In this document: positions 19,401-27,906 of the stretch, one piece after another
How positions within the stretch are numbered: position 1 is the stretch's first letter
How the letters are laid out: every line of letters begins with the position of its first letter
DNA from: Massilia frigida
Lineage (GTDB): Bacteria > Pseudomonadota > Gammaproteobacteria > Burkholderiales > Burkholderiaceae_D
Assembly: GCF_011682175.1 (NCBI RefSeq)
Contig: NZ_WHJG01000002.1
Location: 1 to 64,000 of the forward strand
Direction: 5' to 3'
DNA: 64,000 nt
Made by a program: the position numbers and the translations under genes
Notes under the pieces: generated by a model
The model's input: the letters and a program-made list of their open reading frames with translations, nothing else
Told to the model about the DNA's origin: nothing
Databases searched by the model: none

Positions 19401-20805
19401 CCTTCGCCTGCAGCATTTCCGACACTTCTTGCAAGGTCGCCTGCTGCAGCTGCGCAAACTCTGTCTTGCCGAGTTTGCCCTGGTTGAGCCGATCCGCCAC
19501 CGGCTTCAGCAAGGTCAGCACACCGGCTTTCTTGCCGTCGTCGCGGTCCAGCCAGTTGGCGACCACGCACACGCTGCTGCGGCACCAAGCCAGCGGCGCA
19601 GCGGCGGCGGTATCTCCTTCGATCACATAGCCGCCGAAGTATTCAGTCCAGGCAGGGTTGCGCAGGTAGACGTTGGCGATGCAGTAGTCGCGGTGCTCGA
19701 TCTCACGTATCGCCTGCTGCTGCTGCGCCGGCAAACCGGAGACCGCATCCAGTGCTGCATGCTTGGGCGCGGCCCACACCACCGCGCCGGCGCTGACCTC
19801 GCTCTGCACGCCGCCACGTTCAAAGGTGATGCGGTAACGTTCGCCATCACGCGCAACCGTCTGCACGCGCGCACCGGTTGCAATACGGCAGTTGCCACGC
19901 TCGCGCAACGCCGCCTGCAGACGTTCGCTGAGATAACCGTTCCCGCCGGGGAAGGTCACCAGCGTGCCATACAAGTAGCCGACCAGGAAGTGCAGCCCGA
20001 CATAGGCGGACACATCCGCCACCGACAGACATTCCACTTTCAGGGTCGTCTCGACCGCATCGCGCACCAGCGGGCCGAACTTCACATCCGGCACCAGCGC
20101 CGTTGGCAGCCGCGCACGCACTTTCTCATCGAACAATAGTTCGGCCAGCGAGATCGAGTCGAACTGTTCCATCTCCTCGCGCGTCCAGCCGCATCCGGCT
20201 TGCCACGGTAGCGCCGGATACTTGCCGCCATCCTTGCGGAAGCGCTGCAGGTAGGCATATAGTTCCGCAAACACCGGATCGCCCAGCTTCTTCGGCGCCG
20301 CGATGAATTTCTTGCCGCGCAATGCGGCGCCGAGCAGGTTGCATGTCAGTCCATACATCGCCGGGTTCAGCAACTCCTTCGGCTGCTTCAGCAGCCCCAG
20401 TGTGACCTCCCCCAGACCGCGCAGCAGATGGTGTGTGTTGAACAGCACGAATTGACTGTCGCCGGTGGAGCGCCATGCATTGGACAAGCCGAGCCCGCTC
20501 AGCAATTGCGCCGTGTCCGAACCGGGCACCGGCTCCTGGAAGCAGCTGCCTGCTGTGGCGAAGCGTAGTTCACCGCGCTGCCCGCTGCGCGCCGCGCCGC
20601 CCACCGTGCTCTCCCGCTCCAGCACCAGCACGCGATGGCCAGCAAGCTTCCAGGCTGCCGCGAGGCCGGACAGCCCGCCGCCGACCACCACCACGTCGCA
20701 AGCGCCGGCCGGGTCGCCTTCCCCTGCACCGCGATCGTCCGCAACGGGAATGGCCGCTGCACCTGTTTCATAATCCTTGCTGGGGAATTTTTTCTGCGTT
20801 GTCAT
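16429..20805 (-). CDS. pigBC: Fused PigB-PigC: MAP-forming flavin oxidase joined to the prodigiosin-condensing enzyme
   Basis: One uninterrupted frame of 1458 residues. Residues 37 to about 540 are a FAD amine-oxidase-like domain (VVVGGGLSGLAAAWKL at 39-54, Glu63 for ribose binding), matching PigB, which oxidises H2MAP to MAP. From about Met549 the protein becomes PigC, the ATP-dependent MBC+MAP condensing enzyme: FGGKANSLNTLIGAGFPVP and VAVRSSAVNEDGDAQSFAG of the ATP-grasp part, LQARPIT at its end, a large central domain, and a C-terminal swivel domain with LSHSSIVSREFGIP (catalytic His1400). In Serratia these are two genes. The predicted N-terminal membrane segments of Serratia PigB are not seen. 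The ribosome site AGAGGCAG precedes the ATG. The junction is clean, with no frameshift. Confidence 0.9.
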   Translation of the reverse strand: MTTQKKFPSKDYETGAAAIPVADDRGAGEGDPAGACDVVVVGGGLSGLAAAWKLAGHRVLVLERESTVGGAARSGQRGELRFATAGSCFQEPVPGSDTAQLLSGLGLSNAWRSTGDSQFVLFNTHHLLRGLGEVTLGLLKQPKELLNPAMYGLTCNLLGAALRGKKFIAAPKKLGDPVFAELYAYLQRFRKDGGKYPALPWQAGCGWTREEMEQFDSISLAELLFDEKVRARLPTALVPDVKFGPLVRDAVETTLKVECLSVADVSAYVGLHFLVGYLYGTLVTFPGGNGYLSERLQAALRERGNCRIATGARVQTVARDGERYRITFERGGVQSEVSAGAVVWAAPKHAALDAVSGLPAQQQQAIREIEHRDYCIANVYLRNPAWTEYFGGYVIEGDTAAAAPLAWCRSSVCVVANWLDRDDGKKAGVLTLLKPVADRLNQGKLGKTEFAQLQQATLQEVSEMLQAKGLSSDEVEDIRIWRWPRALVVASRGQMKADLFVQASQPVGGVSFANQDSVGIGNLESAVSAGFAAAQQAQTYLQRTAAGTMVAQALPSGLHVMEIAGNPAAGVQRFGGKANSLNTLIGAGFPVPRAYCVTVDACHDFLQASGLAAWIDGMDKVDRDSCAEIRARIAQAPLPPALQEAIVAAYRELGSGRVAVRSSAVNEDGDAQSFAGQYDTFLHVEGESALLDCVKRCWASLWNERALAYQGSKRADGGIAVVIQQMIVADAAGVLFTADPISGDAGRTVIESCWGLGEGVVSGQASTDTYVVDSDSHALIERIIRAKPVMCARTADGVAMQEVAPPFVDQPSLSDMQASELAACAARIRRHYGCELDIEWALKDDSIWILQARPITVTASSAGKQYGDAQETSQQVRDNTMFSRMDTGEILTGLMTPLGLSFTRFYQHHVHGPAVKTMGLLDIGSSQYYVGYLQGHVYLNISASARLLTQCPPTHEPMKFTRRYATADVDFTHYKNPYGEPVSGFQFFKSSLYWMVCQVHNLATAGGTVNKMIALRQRETERFGKLDLEKMSLPQLDAELQRIDRYFLASCAAYMPFFLQSFALYDALAELCEKWLGNEGKGLQNRIKASMNSLRTIEVTRGVCELAAHVERLPVLRTLFLETPLAQLADSLQQHAEGRRFWDEHFGAFLAEFGSRGRQEFELSIPRWNDDPTYLLQIIRLYLSSDVQLESRLATIDKAREEDTRQLLDKLPLKARMTFRFVIAAYAKMAERREATRPTYIAETWFYRKIIVEVLRRVAAEGVCGIQDLAYIDFNELRDYVAGRKTAQQAFAPQLIARNRQQHLLNERLQEPPMALIGGHVPRLDDQALLDAAQGDLLHGLGASPGVAVGRARVITDLNRQVGEFRQGEILVARFTDASWTPLFVLAAGVVADIGSALSHSSIVSREFGIPAVVNAKQATQTIRTGDLIYLDGDGGVVRIEERVADTDQALVEQRASA

Positions 20806-20933
20806 TTTCTGCCTCTATCTTTTCCTGGGTTGAACAGCTGCCTTCAAACAGCCAGCTTTGCAAGACCGTTGGACACAACTAGCCACGGACAAGCCATGTT
20901 GTCCGGCGCGTATGCGAAACCGAATGATTCGGG

Positions 20934-22082
20934 CTAACGCAGCCCCATGTGCCGTGCGATGAACTCGCGCTGTATTTCATTGGTGCCGGAGAAGATGCGC
21001 GCCGGCAGTGCATCGAGCAGCAAGCGATCGATGCCGGTCTCGCTGCAGACACCGGCGCCACCAAAGATCTGTACCGCGTCCAGCCCGCATTGCACCGCGC
21101 ACTCGGACACCCACAGCTTGCTTTGTGCGATCGCCTCTTCATGCGGCAGGCCCTGATCGTAGAGCCAGCCGGCGCGGTACAGCAGCAGGCGCGATGTTTC
21201 CAGGCGCAGCTTGAAGTCGACCAGCCGGTCCGACACCGCCTGGTTGTGTCCGATCGGACGGCCGAACTGCTTGCGTTCGCGCGCATGCGTGACGCATTGC
21301 TCAAGCACGCGCTCCATCGCGCCGACATAGGCGGCAAACAGGCAGCCGCGCTCCCAGATCATGGAGTCATGGAAGATGCTCGCGCCCGCGCCTTCCTCGC
21401 CCACGCGCGCCCATGCGGGTACTCTGCAGTCGTCCAGATGGACGCTGCCCCAGGGCGAGGTGCACAGGCCCGACTTGCGCTCACCGGTAGTGACTGTGAG
21501 GCCATGCGTTGCGCGCGGGATCAAAAAGGCGCTGATGCCGAAATAGGATTGGTGCGCATCGGTCTTCGCATACAGCAGGAAGACATCGGCCACCGGCGCA
21601 TTGGTGACGAAACATTTTTCGCCGTTGAGGATGTAGTGCTCGCCGTCGCGCCGCGCGCTGCTGCGCATGGCGAATGCGTCGGAACCGGAGCCGGGCTCGG
21701 TGATCGCATTGGCGGCAATCAGGCTGCCTTTCGCCATGCCAGACAGGTAGCGCTCGTGCAGCTCGCGCGAACCATGGCGCCACAGCGGCACAGCGCAAGC
21801 GAACATGTGTGCACACAAGGAGAACACCAGCCCCATGTCGACGCAACCTCGGCCGAGCGCCTCCACCGCGAGCATGGTATCGAGCGCACCGAAGCCGGAA
21901 CCGCCCCACTCTTCAGGCAAGGGCAAACCGGCCAGGCCGATCTCTGACGCCTGCGTCCACTTGTTGCGGTCGAAATGGGAAGACGCGATGCGTTCGCTGG
22001 CCGAGGCGGACAACACGTCGCGGGCAAAACGATGGATGTGTGAAACAGTTTCTTGCTGCTCGCTGCTGAGACGAAAATCCAT
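20934..22082 (-). CDS. pigA: L-prolyl-carrier dehydrogenase PigA (acyl-CoA dehydrogenase family)
   Basis: A 382-residue flavoprotein, very close to PigA length. It should oxidise prolyl-S-PigG to pyrrolyl-2-carboxyl-S-PigG by two two-electron steps. Acyl-CoA dehydrogenase features include ITEPGSGSDA, GEKCFVTNAPVADV, a C-terminal VQIFGGAGVCSETGIDRL and the closing IFSGTNEIQREFIARHMGL. It is the first gene of the cluster, as in Serratia. I chose ATG 22082 because AGAGGGCAGG sits just upstream; the frame is open to 22124 with only a GTG. A 128-bp gap separates it from pigBC. Confidence 0.92.
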   Translation of the reverse strand: MDFRLSSEQQETVSHIHRFARDVLSASASERIASSHFDRNKWTQASEIGLAGLPLPEEWGGSGFGALDTMLAVEALGRGCVDMGLVFSLCAHMFACAVPLWRHGSRELHERYLSGMAKGSLIAANAITEPGSGSDAFAMRSSARRDGEHYILNGEKCFVTNAPVADVFLLYAKTDAHQSYFGISAFLIPRATHGLTVTTGERKSGLCTSPWGSVHLDDCRVPAWARVGEEGAGASIFHDSMIWERGCLFAAYVGAMERVLEQCVTHARERKQFGRPIGHNQAVSDRLVDFKLRLETSRLLLYRAGWLYDQGLPHEEAIAQSKLWVSECAVQCGLDAVQIFGGAGVCSETGIDRLLLDALPARIFSGTNEIQREFIARHMGLR

Positions 22083-22700
22083 GCACCTGCCCTCTATTTG
22101 GTGCAGCGGCAGTAGCGGCTGCACATGTTTTTACTGGAAGTTCCCTTGGCAATACATCATCACGCCTGCACGATCCGTACCGCTACAATTGCACTGCACT
22201 ACTGTCTAACAGCCTGTTCGAGATCTTTTAACCTAGAAACGGCAGTTGACCGCTCAATTTCGAAGCGCTTCCACCTGGAGCTCCGCATGAGCATTGACTT
22301 TCGCTGCTTCGATACCGTTCACCAGTTGGGTGAGAGCGCTACAGGGTCGATTGCACACTTTTTCGGCTCCCTGGCGGCGTTGTTCGTCGTAGCAGAACGG
22401 GCCACGCAAACGAGGCGCAACGCCGTAGCGCGCCCATCAGGTTAAATTCCACCTCTTTACGGTGATTCCGGCGCCGCACTTCAGTTAAATTAAATATTAA
22501 AAAATACATGTATTCCAGAACGTTGAACATTAATCATGTTGAATTCAAATGTCTAGTTACGGTGCATATTTCAAGTCGATTCCGACATTTTTCGGCCTAC
22601 CTGGAGGCTAAGCAGGCTAAGCGGGCTAAGCGTTCAAAGCCCAGCGGGCGGGGAAATTTGGTCGCAATTTTACCGGTTCAACATGTCGGTATATGTATCG
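22083..22700 (-). promoter_or_regulatory. Upstream region of the pig cluster (no gene seen)
   Basis: About 620 bp before pigA hold no supportable gene. The part from 22440 to 22570 is clearly more AT-rich than the surroundings (for example TTAAATTAAATATTAAAAAA), so it may carry the cluster promoter or be foreign sequence. I could not find a convincing minus-35/minus-10 pair with proper spacing in front of pigA. Short open frames on both strands have no recognisable product. The region should contain the regulation of the whole 21-kb operon, since no pig regulator gene is visible nearby. Confidence 0.35.
22606..22632. repeat. Three tandem copies of a 10-bp unit upstream of pigA
   Basis: GGCTAAGCAGGCTAAGCGGG and continuing: the unit GGCTAAGC(A/G)(G) occurs three times in a row. 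It lies about 530 bp before the pigA start, at the edge of the AT-rich stretch. It could be a regulator-binding array or a junction scar. Confidence 0.4.
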
Positions 22701-22990
22701 GAACAGGACGGTTGACGCGTTTCAGTACGGAATCCATAGGCACTGCTGCCCGCGCCACTCGGCACCTGCAGGATGCGGCGTTCGGCGCCGCGGCCAGCAT
22801 CATCGGCGCGGCAACGTTGACCGACACGGCCTGCGCCACCGCCAGCCGATCCTGCTGGTGCAGCGCCCCGACCGCTTCCACCACGCCCGCATTGTTAATC
22901 AACAGCACGCGGGTACAGCCGCCGCGGTCATGCCGTAGCGCGTCACCGGCCAGCCAGCGTGCCAGCGCCCCGGTGCCGGCAAGATCGGTG
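22700..22990 (-). pseudogene. Remnant of a short-chain dehydrogenase/reductase gene
   Basis: On the minus strand the middle of an SDR of the sepiapterin-reductase type is readable: GALARWLAGDALRH, then RVLLINNAGVVEAVGALHQQ and VAQAVSVNVAAPMMLAA. Shifting frame gives ERRILQVPSGAGSSAYGF, which corresponds to the following strand with the catalytic Ser region. The N-terminal Gly-rich cofactor loop and the Tyr-x-x-x-Lys part are missing. The gene is therefore truncated at both ends and frameshifted. It is sandwiched between the pigment cluster and a broken recombinase, suggesting deletion or insertion events at this boundary. Confidence 0.6.
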
Positions 22991-23179
22991 TCTGGGCCAT
23001 GGCCTGCGCCACAGCGTCGAAGACGGCATGAAATTGTGCGCCCATCCTGGCGCGGGACTCGCGCCGGCCAAGCTCGGCAACGATGAAGTCGAACAGATCT
23101 TTCCGCAGCTCCAGGTTGGGACCGGCCAATGCCAGGACGTCGTGGGCGAGCCATGTGGTAAGCGTTCGGATGTCGCCGG

Positions 23180-23977
23180 CAAGCGCATGCGCCTTCATTT
23201 CCAGGTCTGCCTCGGCGTAAATGTTTGTCGTATCCAGCGGCACATGTCCCAGCCAGGCCCGGATCGTGTTGATGTCGACGCCAGCGCGCAGCAAGTGAAT
23301 GGCCGTCATGTGGCGCACCAAGTGCGGGCTGACGCGCTTATCCTTCATCGTAGGGATTGATGTTGCAGCGAGTGCGCCATAGTGCGTGACGATGCGATGT
23401 ATACCGAAACGTGTCATCGGCTCACTTGTACGACCAAGGAACACGCTCGCCGCGCTGCAAACGTCCAATAGTCAGCTTCGCAACTTCGTCGGCACGAGCG
23501 CCGCTGTTGTAGAGGAACAGGAGCAAGGCATAGTCACGTGCGCCCATGACGGTCCGGCGCTGCCAGCAATGCGTCCATCTCCGATTTCTCGAGATGGCCG
23601 ACCATGGTCTTGGCCGTTTTCTTGAACGGGATTGATCGCACCTCGCTGCACCATGACAGATGAAGCGGCGAATGCATGCCGATGAAGCGTGCCAGCGAGT
23701 GGATCGCGCTCAGCCGCAGATTGCGGGTGGCGCCGCTGCAATGCCGATCATGTTCGATATGGTCCAGAAACCGGCGAACGATGGCTGGAGAGATATCCCC
23801 AACCGTCATCCGGTCGATTGCGAGGCCACCGATCTTGGCCGCGAACGGCAGCAGCAATATCAACGTGTCGCGGTAGCTGACCTGGGTGTTAAGTGAGAAG
23901 TTACCTTCCGCCACCATATGCTCGAGCAGAAAGCGCCGTATCCATGGGCCAAGCAGGTTCCGGTCATTCATGATCAT
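23180..23977 (-). pseudogene. Broken tyrosine recombinase (XerD-like), right flank of the pig cluster
   Basis: The N-terminal part (ATG 23977 to a stop at 23534) reads RNLLGPWIRRFLLEHMVAEG and SLNTQVSYRDTLILLLPFAA. A shifted frame then gives DYALLLFLYNSGARADEVAK, the box-I arginine region, ending at a stop near 23430. A further frame carries SPHLVRHMTAIHLLRAGVDI and TIRAWLGHVPLDTTNIYAEA, with the H-x-x-R, the second His and the nucleophilic Tyr. About 30 residues normally between box I and the C-terminal part are missing. After the Tyr region the frame continues into about 60 unassigned residues. This gene is dead in its current form. Confidence 0.75.
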
Positions 23978-24124
23978 CTCCGCACTGTGCGGGGGAGGTG
24001 GGGAATTTTTCCATCGTTTCGGTTAGCCAGCGCATGGGATCGATGCAGATGTCACCGCAGTGGCCGGGGCGGACATTGCCATTGCCGCGATCCGATGCAG
24101 CGACATGAAAACAAAAACCTGGAC

Positions 24125-24156
24125 AAAAAAATAGCCCACGTCGCGGTGGGCTATTT
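24125..24156 (-). terminator. Intrinsic terminator after the tRNA array
   Basis: On the minus strand, AAATAGCCCAC and GTGGGCTATTT form a stem around a short CGCGAC loop, followed directly by a T run. It sits 15 bp past the encoded CCA of tRNA-Cys and would end the tRNA transcript. Confidence 0.8.
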
Positions 24157-24170
24157 ATTAACACATGTTC

Positions 24171-24244
24171 TGGAGGCGAGGACGGGAATCGAACCCGTCT
24201 AAACGGCTTTGCAGGCCGCTGCATAACCTCTTTGCTACCTCGCC
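24171..24244 (-). tRNA. tRNA-Cys(GCA)
   Basis: The minus strand starts GGCGAGGTAGC and ends GCCTCCA. The 7-bp acceptor stem GGCGAGG pairs with CCTCGCC. The anticodon loop is CTGCAAA (GCA, cysteine), and the T arm has GGGTTCGATTCCC. The CCA end is encoded. Length is 74 with CCA. It is the last gene of the array, with its 3' end facing the accessory island. Confidence 0.93.
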
Positions 24245-24308
24245 AGAGACTTGCTGCGCCACCCTCTTGAGGGTGACAAAAAAGGAAGCGATGCTTCCCT
24301 TTGAATTC

Positions 24309-24384
24309 TGGAGCGGGAGAAGAGTCTCGAACTCTCGACCTCAACCTTGGCAAGGTTGCGCTCTACCAACTGAGCTACTCCCGC
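24309..24384 (-). tRNA. tRNA-Gly(GCC), copy 1
   Basis: The minus strand starts GCGGGAGTAGCTCAGTTGG. The anticodon loop is TTGCCAA (GCC), the T arm has the GTTCGA core, and CCA is encoded. Acceptor stem GCGGGAG pairs with CTCCCGC. 76 nt with CCA. Identical to the three other copies upstream in transcription order. Confidence 0.93.
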
Positions 24385-24438
24385 ATTGGAGTCCTGCATA
24401 TTACCCGTTACTGCCACTTGCAAGCAAATCCAGAAAAC

Positions 24439-24514
24439 TGGAGCGGGAGAAGAGTCTCGAACTCTCGACCTCAACCTTGGCAAGGTTGCGCTCTACCAAC
24501 TGAGCTACTCCCGC
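24439..24514 (-). tRNA. tRNA-Gly(GCC), copy 2
   Basis: Same 76-nt sequence as copy 1, with anticodon GCC and encoded CCA. The spacers between copies 1, 2 and 3 share similar stretches (CCAGAAA-CTGGAG before each, ATTGGAGTCCTGCAT after two of them), pointing to recent tandem duplication. Confidence 0.93.
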
Positions 24515-24567
24515 ATTGGAGTCCTGCATTCTACTACTTACCGCCACTTAAAGCCAGATCCAGAAAC

Positions 24568-24643
24568 TGGAGCGGGAGAAGAGTCTCGAACTCTCGACCT
24601 CAACCTTGGCAAGGTTGCGCTCTACCAACTGAGCTACTCCCGC
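24568..24643 (-). tRNA. tRNA-Gly(GCC), copy 3
   Basis: Same 76-nt sequence as the other copies, anticodon GCC, CCA encoded. Confidence 0.93.
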
Positions 24644-24720
24644 ATTTTTTCAAGACAATGATTATCGCAGAAACCAGGCAACATTTCAAGGGCAACCTGA
24701 CGACGTTTTCTCCAAGTATC

Positions 24721-24796
24721 TGGAGCGGGAGAAGAGTCTCGAACTCTCGACCTCAACCTTGGCAAGGTTGCGCTCTACCAACTGAGCTACTCCCGC
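24721..24796 (-). tRNA. tRNA-Gly(GCC), copy 4
   Basis: Same 76-nt sequence, anticodon GCC, CCA encoded. It is the copy nearest to pgsA and therefore first in transcription order. Its flanks differ from those of copies 1-3. Confidence 0.93.
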
Positions 24797-24872
24797 TTTG
24801 TTACAACATCGTCACAACAGGGCGGCATTATAGAGGATCTGGACAGGCTGTCAAGGCTGGATCGGTTTTACT

Positions 24873-25460
24873 TCATCCATCCATCATGCCGCCCTTTTCC
24901 TTGATCAGCGGCCAGGCCAGGCGCATGTAGTAAAACATCGACCAGACGGTCAGCACGGCGGCCAGGTACATCAGATATTCGCCGAGGCGCTGGGTGTCGA
25001 CGACGCGAAACAGCATGTCGTGCCACAGCAGCAGCGGAATGGCGGTCATCTGGGCCGCGGTCTTGATCTTGCCGATCGAGCTGACCGCCACCGAACGCGA
25101 TGCGCCGATCTGCGCCATCCATTCGCGCAGCGCCGAAATGGCGATCTCGCGGCCGATGATGATGAAGGCGATGAAGTGTTCGACCCGGTCCAGGTGCACC
25201 AGTACCAGCAGCGCGCCGGCCACCATCAGCTTGTCGGCCACCGGATCGAGGAAGGCGCCGAAGGCCGAAGTCTGGTTCCAGCGCCGCGCCAGGAAGCCGT
25301 CGAACCAGTCGGTGACGGCGGCGACCACGAACACCAGGGTCGCCGCCGTATCCTGGTCGGAGCGCGGCAGCCAGTGGGCCGGCAAGTAGTACACGCCCAC
25401 AACGAGGGGAATCAGGGCTACACGTAACCAGGTCAGGAGAATCGGGATATTAAAGGGCAT
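24873..25460 (-). CDS. pgsA: CDP-diacylglycerol-glycerol-3-phosphate 3-phosphatidyltransferase
   Basis: A 195-residue inner-membrane enzyme of the CDP-alcohol phosphatidyltransferase family. It makes phosphatidylglycerophosphate, the committed step to phosphatidylglycerol. The signature D-x2-D-G-x2-A-R-x8-G-x3-D-x3-D is present as [11 protein letters not shown] and [10 protein letters not shown]. Several hydrophobic segments are evident (for example LVFVVAAV and HFIAFIIIG). The tRNA array follows downstream on the same strand, a common arrangement in this group. Confidence 0.95.
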   Translation of the reverse strand: MPFNIPILLTWLRVALIPLVVGVYYLPAHWLPRSDQDTAATLVFVVAAVTDWFDGFLARRWNQTSAFGAFLDPVADKLMVAGALLVLVHLDRVEHFIAFIIIGREIAISALREWMAQIGASRSVAVSSIGKIKTAAQMTAIPLLLWHDMLFRVVDTQRLGEYLMYLAAVLTVWSMFYYMRLAWPLIKEKGGMMDG

Positions 25461-25581
25461 AGAGGCGGGCGCACTGGTTAAGCGTTGATAGATGCTTGCG
25501 CCGCTAGTCTACCTTGCTAATGATCTTTTAACCAGTTTGGACCGTGCGCACCGATGCCGGCGCACGGCCGCTCAATGACGC

Positions 25582-27471
25582 TCAGTGCAGCTGCTTGTAA
25601 ATCTCTTCGGCCAGCTGGGTCGAAATGCCTTCCACCGACATCAGGTCTTCGACGCTGGCGTCGACCACGCCACGCAGGCCGCCAAAGCGCGCCAGCAGCT
25701 TCTGGCGGCGCTTGGCGCCAATACCCTCGATCTCTTCCAGGCGCGAGGTCTGGCGCGTCTTGGCGCGCTTGGCGCGCATGCCGGTGATCGCAAAGCGGTG
25801 CGCCTCGTCGCGGATCAGGGCGACCAGCATCAGCGCGGCCGATTCCTTGCCCAGTTCCTGAGAGGCGCGCCCGTCGACGAACATCAGGGTCTCCAGGCCG
25901 ACCCGGCGCCCTTCCCCCTTGGCCACGCCAACGATCAGCGAGATATCCAGGCCAAGTTCGGCGAACACCTGGCGCGCCATTTCGATCTGGCCCTTGCCGC
26001 CGTCGATCAGCACCACGTCGGGCATGATGCCGTCGCCATTGGCGACCTTTTCGTAACGGCGCATCAGCACCTGGCGCATGGCCGCGTAATCGTCGCCCGG
26101 CGTGATGCCGTTGATGTTGTAGCGCCGGTATTCGCCGTTCTGCATGGCGTGGTGATGGAACACCACGCACGAGGCCTGGGTCGCCTCGCCCTGCGTGTGG
26201 CTGATGTCGAAGCACTCGATGCGCAGCGCATCGAGATCGGTCGCGTCGAGCGCGAGCGCCTCGGCCAGCGCGCGCGTGCGCGATTGCTGCGAGCCCTGTT
26301 CGGACAGCAGGCGCGCCAGCGAAATCTCGGCGCCCTTGTGCGCCATTTCCAGCCACTGGCGGCGCTGCCCCTGCGGCTGGAAGATCAGGTTGATGCGGTG
26401 CCCGCACTGCTCGGTGAGCGCCACCATCAGGGCCGGCTGGTCGAATTCGATATTCAGGATCAGCACCCCGGGGATGAATTTTTCGCTGTAGTGCTGCGCC
26501 AGGAAAGCGGCCAGCACTTCGACTTCGATCGAGCCTTCGGCAATCGCGGCGGCGTCGCTGACCTGGGTCGGAAAGTAGGCGCGGTCGCCCAGGTGGCGCC
26601 CGCCGCGCACCATCGCCAGGTTGACGCAGGCGCGCCCGCCCTGCACCACCACGGCGATGATGTCGACGTCGGCGTCGCCGCCGGTTTCCATGCTTTGCTG
26701 GTGCAGCACGCGCGCCAGCGACTGGATCTGGTTGCGCACGGCGGCGGCCTGCTCGAATTTGAGTTCGCCCGCGAACGCGTGCATCTTCGCTTCCAGGTCG
26801 GCCATCACTTCGCTCTGGCGCCCGCGCAAAAAGCGGGCGGCATTGTCGACGTCGATCTTGTAGTCGTCGCGCGTGATCAGGTCCACGCAGGGACCGCTGC
26901 AGCGGCCGATCTGGTGCAGCAGGCAGGGGCGCGTGCGGTTCGAGAACACGCTGTCCTCGCAGGTGCGCAGCATGAACACCTTCTGCAGGATCTGCATCGA
27001 TTCCTTGACCGCCCACGCGCTCGGGAACGGCCCGAAATACTGGCTCTTCTTGTCGACCGCGCCGCGATAGTAGGCCATGCGCGGCACGTCCTGGCCGCTG
27101 ATCTTCAGATAGGGGTACGATTTATCGTCGCGGAACAGGATGTTAAAACGCGGCTTGAGCGTCTTGATCAGGTTATTTTCGAGGATCAGCGCCTCGGCCT
27201 CGCTGTGCGTGACGGTCGTTTCCAGGCGCGCGATGCGCTCGACCATCATGGCGATGCGGGGGCTCGACAGGTTCTTCTGGAAGTAGCTCGACACGCGCTT
27301 CTTGAGGTCGCGCGCCTTGCCCACGTACAGGACCGCATCGACGGCGTCGAAATAGCGGTACACGCCCGGCAGGTTGGGCAGCTTGGCGACAGTGGCGAGC
27401 ACCTGTTCGCGCGCGGCGACGGCGGCGCCAGGATCTGCATCGGGGCTTGCGTTGGAAATCACATCGGTCAT
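25582..27471 (-). CDS. uvrC: Excinuclease ABC subunit C
   Basis: A 629-residue nuclease subunit of nucleotide excision repair. The GIY-YIG domain begins near residue 30 ([20 protein letters not shown]). A four-cysteine element follows ([19 protein letters not shown]). A UVR segment, the RNase-H-like C-terminal nuclease ([17 protein letters not shown]) and a terminal helix-hairpin-helix complete the protein. I prefer ATG 27471; the frame is open seven codons further to a TTG with no better ribosome site. It is followed by pgsA after 120 bp. Confidence 0.95.
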   Translation of the reverse strand: MTDVISNASPDADPGAAVAAREQVLATVAKLPNLPGVYRYFDAVDAVLYVGKARDLKKRVSSYFQKNLSSPRIAMMVERIARLETTVTHSEAEALILENNLIKTLKPRFNILFRDDKSYPYLKISGQDVPRMAYYRGAVDKKSQYFGPFPSAWAVKESMQILQKVFMLRTCEDSVFSNRTRPCLLHQIGRCSGPCVDLITRDDYKIDVDNAARFLRGRQSEVMADLEAKMHAFAGELKFEQAAAVRNQIQSLARVLHQQSMETGGDADVDIIAVVVQGGRACVNLAMVRGGRHLGDRAYFPTQVSDAAAIAEGSIEVEVLAAFLAQHYSEKFIPGVLILNIEFDQPALMVALTEQCGHRINLIFQPQGQRRQWLEMAHKGAEISLARLLSEQGSQQSRTRALAEALALDATDLDALRIECFDISHTQGEATQASCVVFHHHAMQNGEYRRYNINGITPGDDYAAMRQVLMRRYEKVANGDGIMPDVVLIDGGKGQIEMARQVFAELGLDISLIVGVAKGEGRRVGLETLMFVDGRASQELGKESAALMLVALIRDEAHRFAITGMRAKRAKTRQTSRLEEIEGIGAKRRQKLLARFGGLRGVVDASVEDLMSVEGISTQLAEEIYKQLH

Positions 27472-27497
27472 TGCAGCATCAATCCGGGTCAATTAAA

Positions 27498-27890
27498 TCA
27501 GGCTTGCCGGGTAACGATCACGAAGGCGACGCCGTATTCGGCTTCGTCGCTCACCGTCACCTGGGCAGTGAGCCCATTTTGCCGCATAAAGGCGTCGAGC
27601 GCGCCACTGCACACCATGACGGGCTGGCCGGCCGGCGTGTTGAGCATCTGCGCGCTGCGCCAGGCCATCGGCGCGCGCAGGCCCAGGCCGATCGCTTTCG
27701 AGAACGCTTCCTTGGCCGCGAAGCGGGTGGCCAGGTAGCGCACCCCGCGCACCGCATTCTGCGCGCGGCGCTGGCGAAATACCGCCAGTTCATCCTCGCC
27801 CAGGATCTTGGTGGCGAAGCGCTCGCTGCGCGCCAGCGCCGCCTCGATGCGCGCGACCTGCACGATGTCGGTGCCGATCCCGTAGATCAT
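27498..27890 (-). CDS. acpS: Holo-acyl-carrier-protein synthase
   Basis: A 130-residue trimeric-type phosphopantetheinyl transferase that activates the fatty-acid Acp[14 protein letters not shown] holds the Mg-binding Asp, and [14 protein letters not shown] the Glu and Lys. It follows pdxJ with a 16-bp gap, the usual beta/gammaproteobacterial order. It is distinct from the Sfp-type PigL at 2.4 kb. Confidence 0.95.
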   Translation of the reverse strand: MIYGIGTDIVQVARIEAALARSERFATKILGEDELAVFRQRRAQNAVRGVRYLATRFAAKEAFSKAIGLGLRAPMAWRSAQMLNTPAGQPVMVCSGALDAFMRQNGLTAQVTVSDEAEYGVAFVIVTRQA

Positions 27891-27906
27891 CGGCGCGGCG
27901 CGGGGC

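Noticed and set aside
22508-23086. 192-residue plus-strand frame right of the pig cluster
   Set aside because: Opposite strand carries the SDR and recombinase remnants; the plus-strand residues show no protein character.
24171-24244. tRNA-Cys 3' end as the island attachment site
   Set aside because: I could not find a repeat of the tRNA 3' end in positions 1-1300, and a terminator lies between the tRNA and the remnants. The other junction may be outside the window.
27472-27492. TTG start for uvrC seven codons upstream
   Set aside because: ATG 27471 is available and neither start has a better ribosome site; the extra residues are not typical of UvrC.
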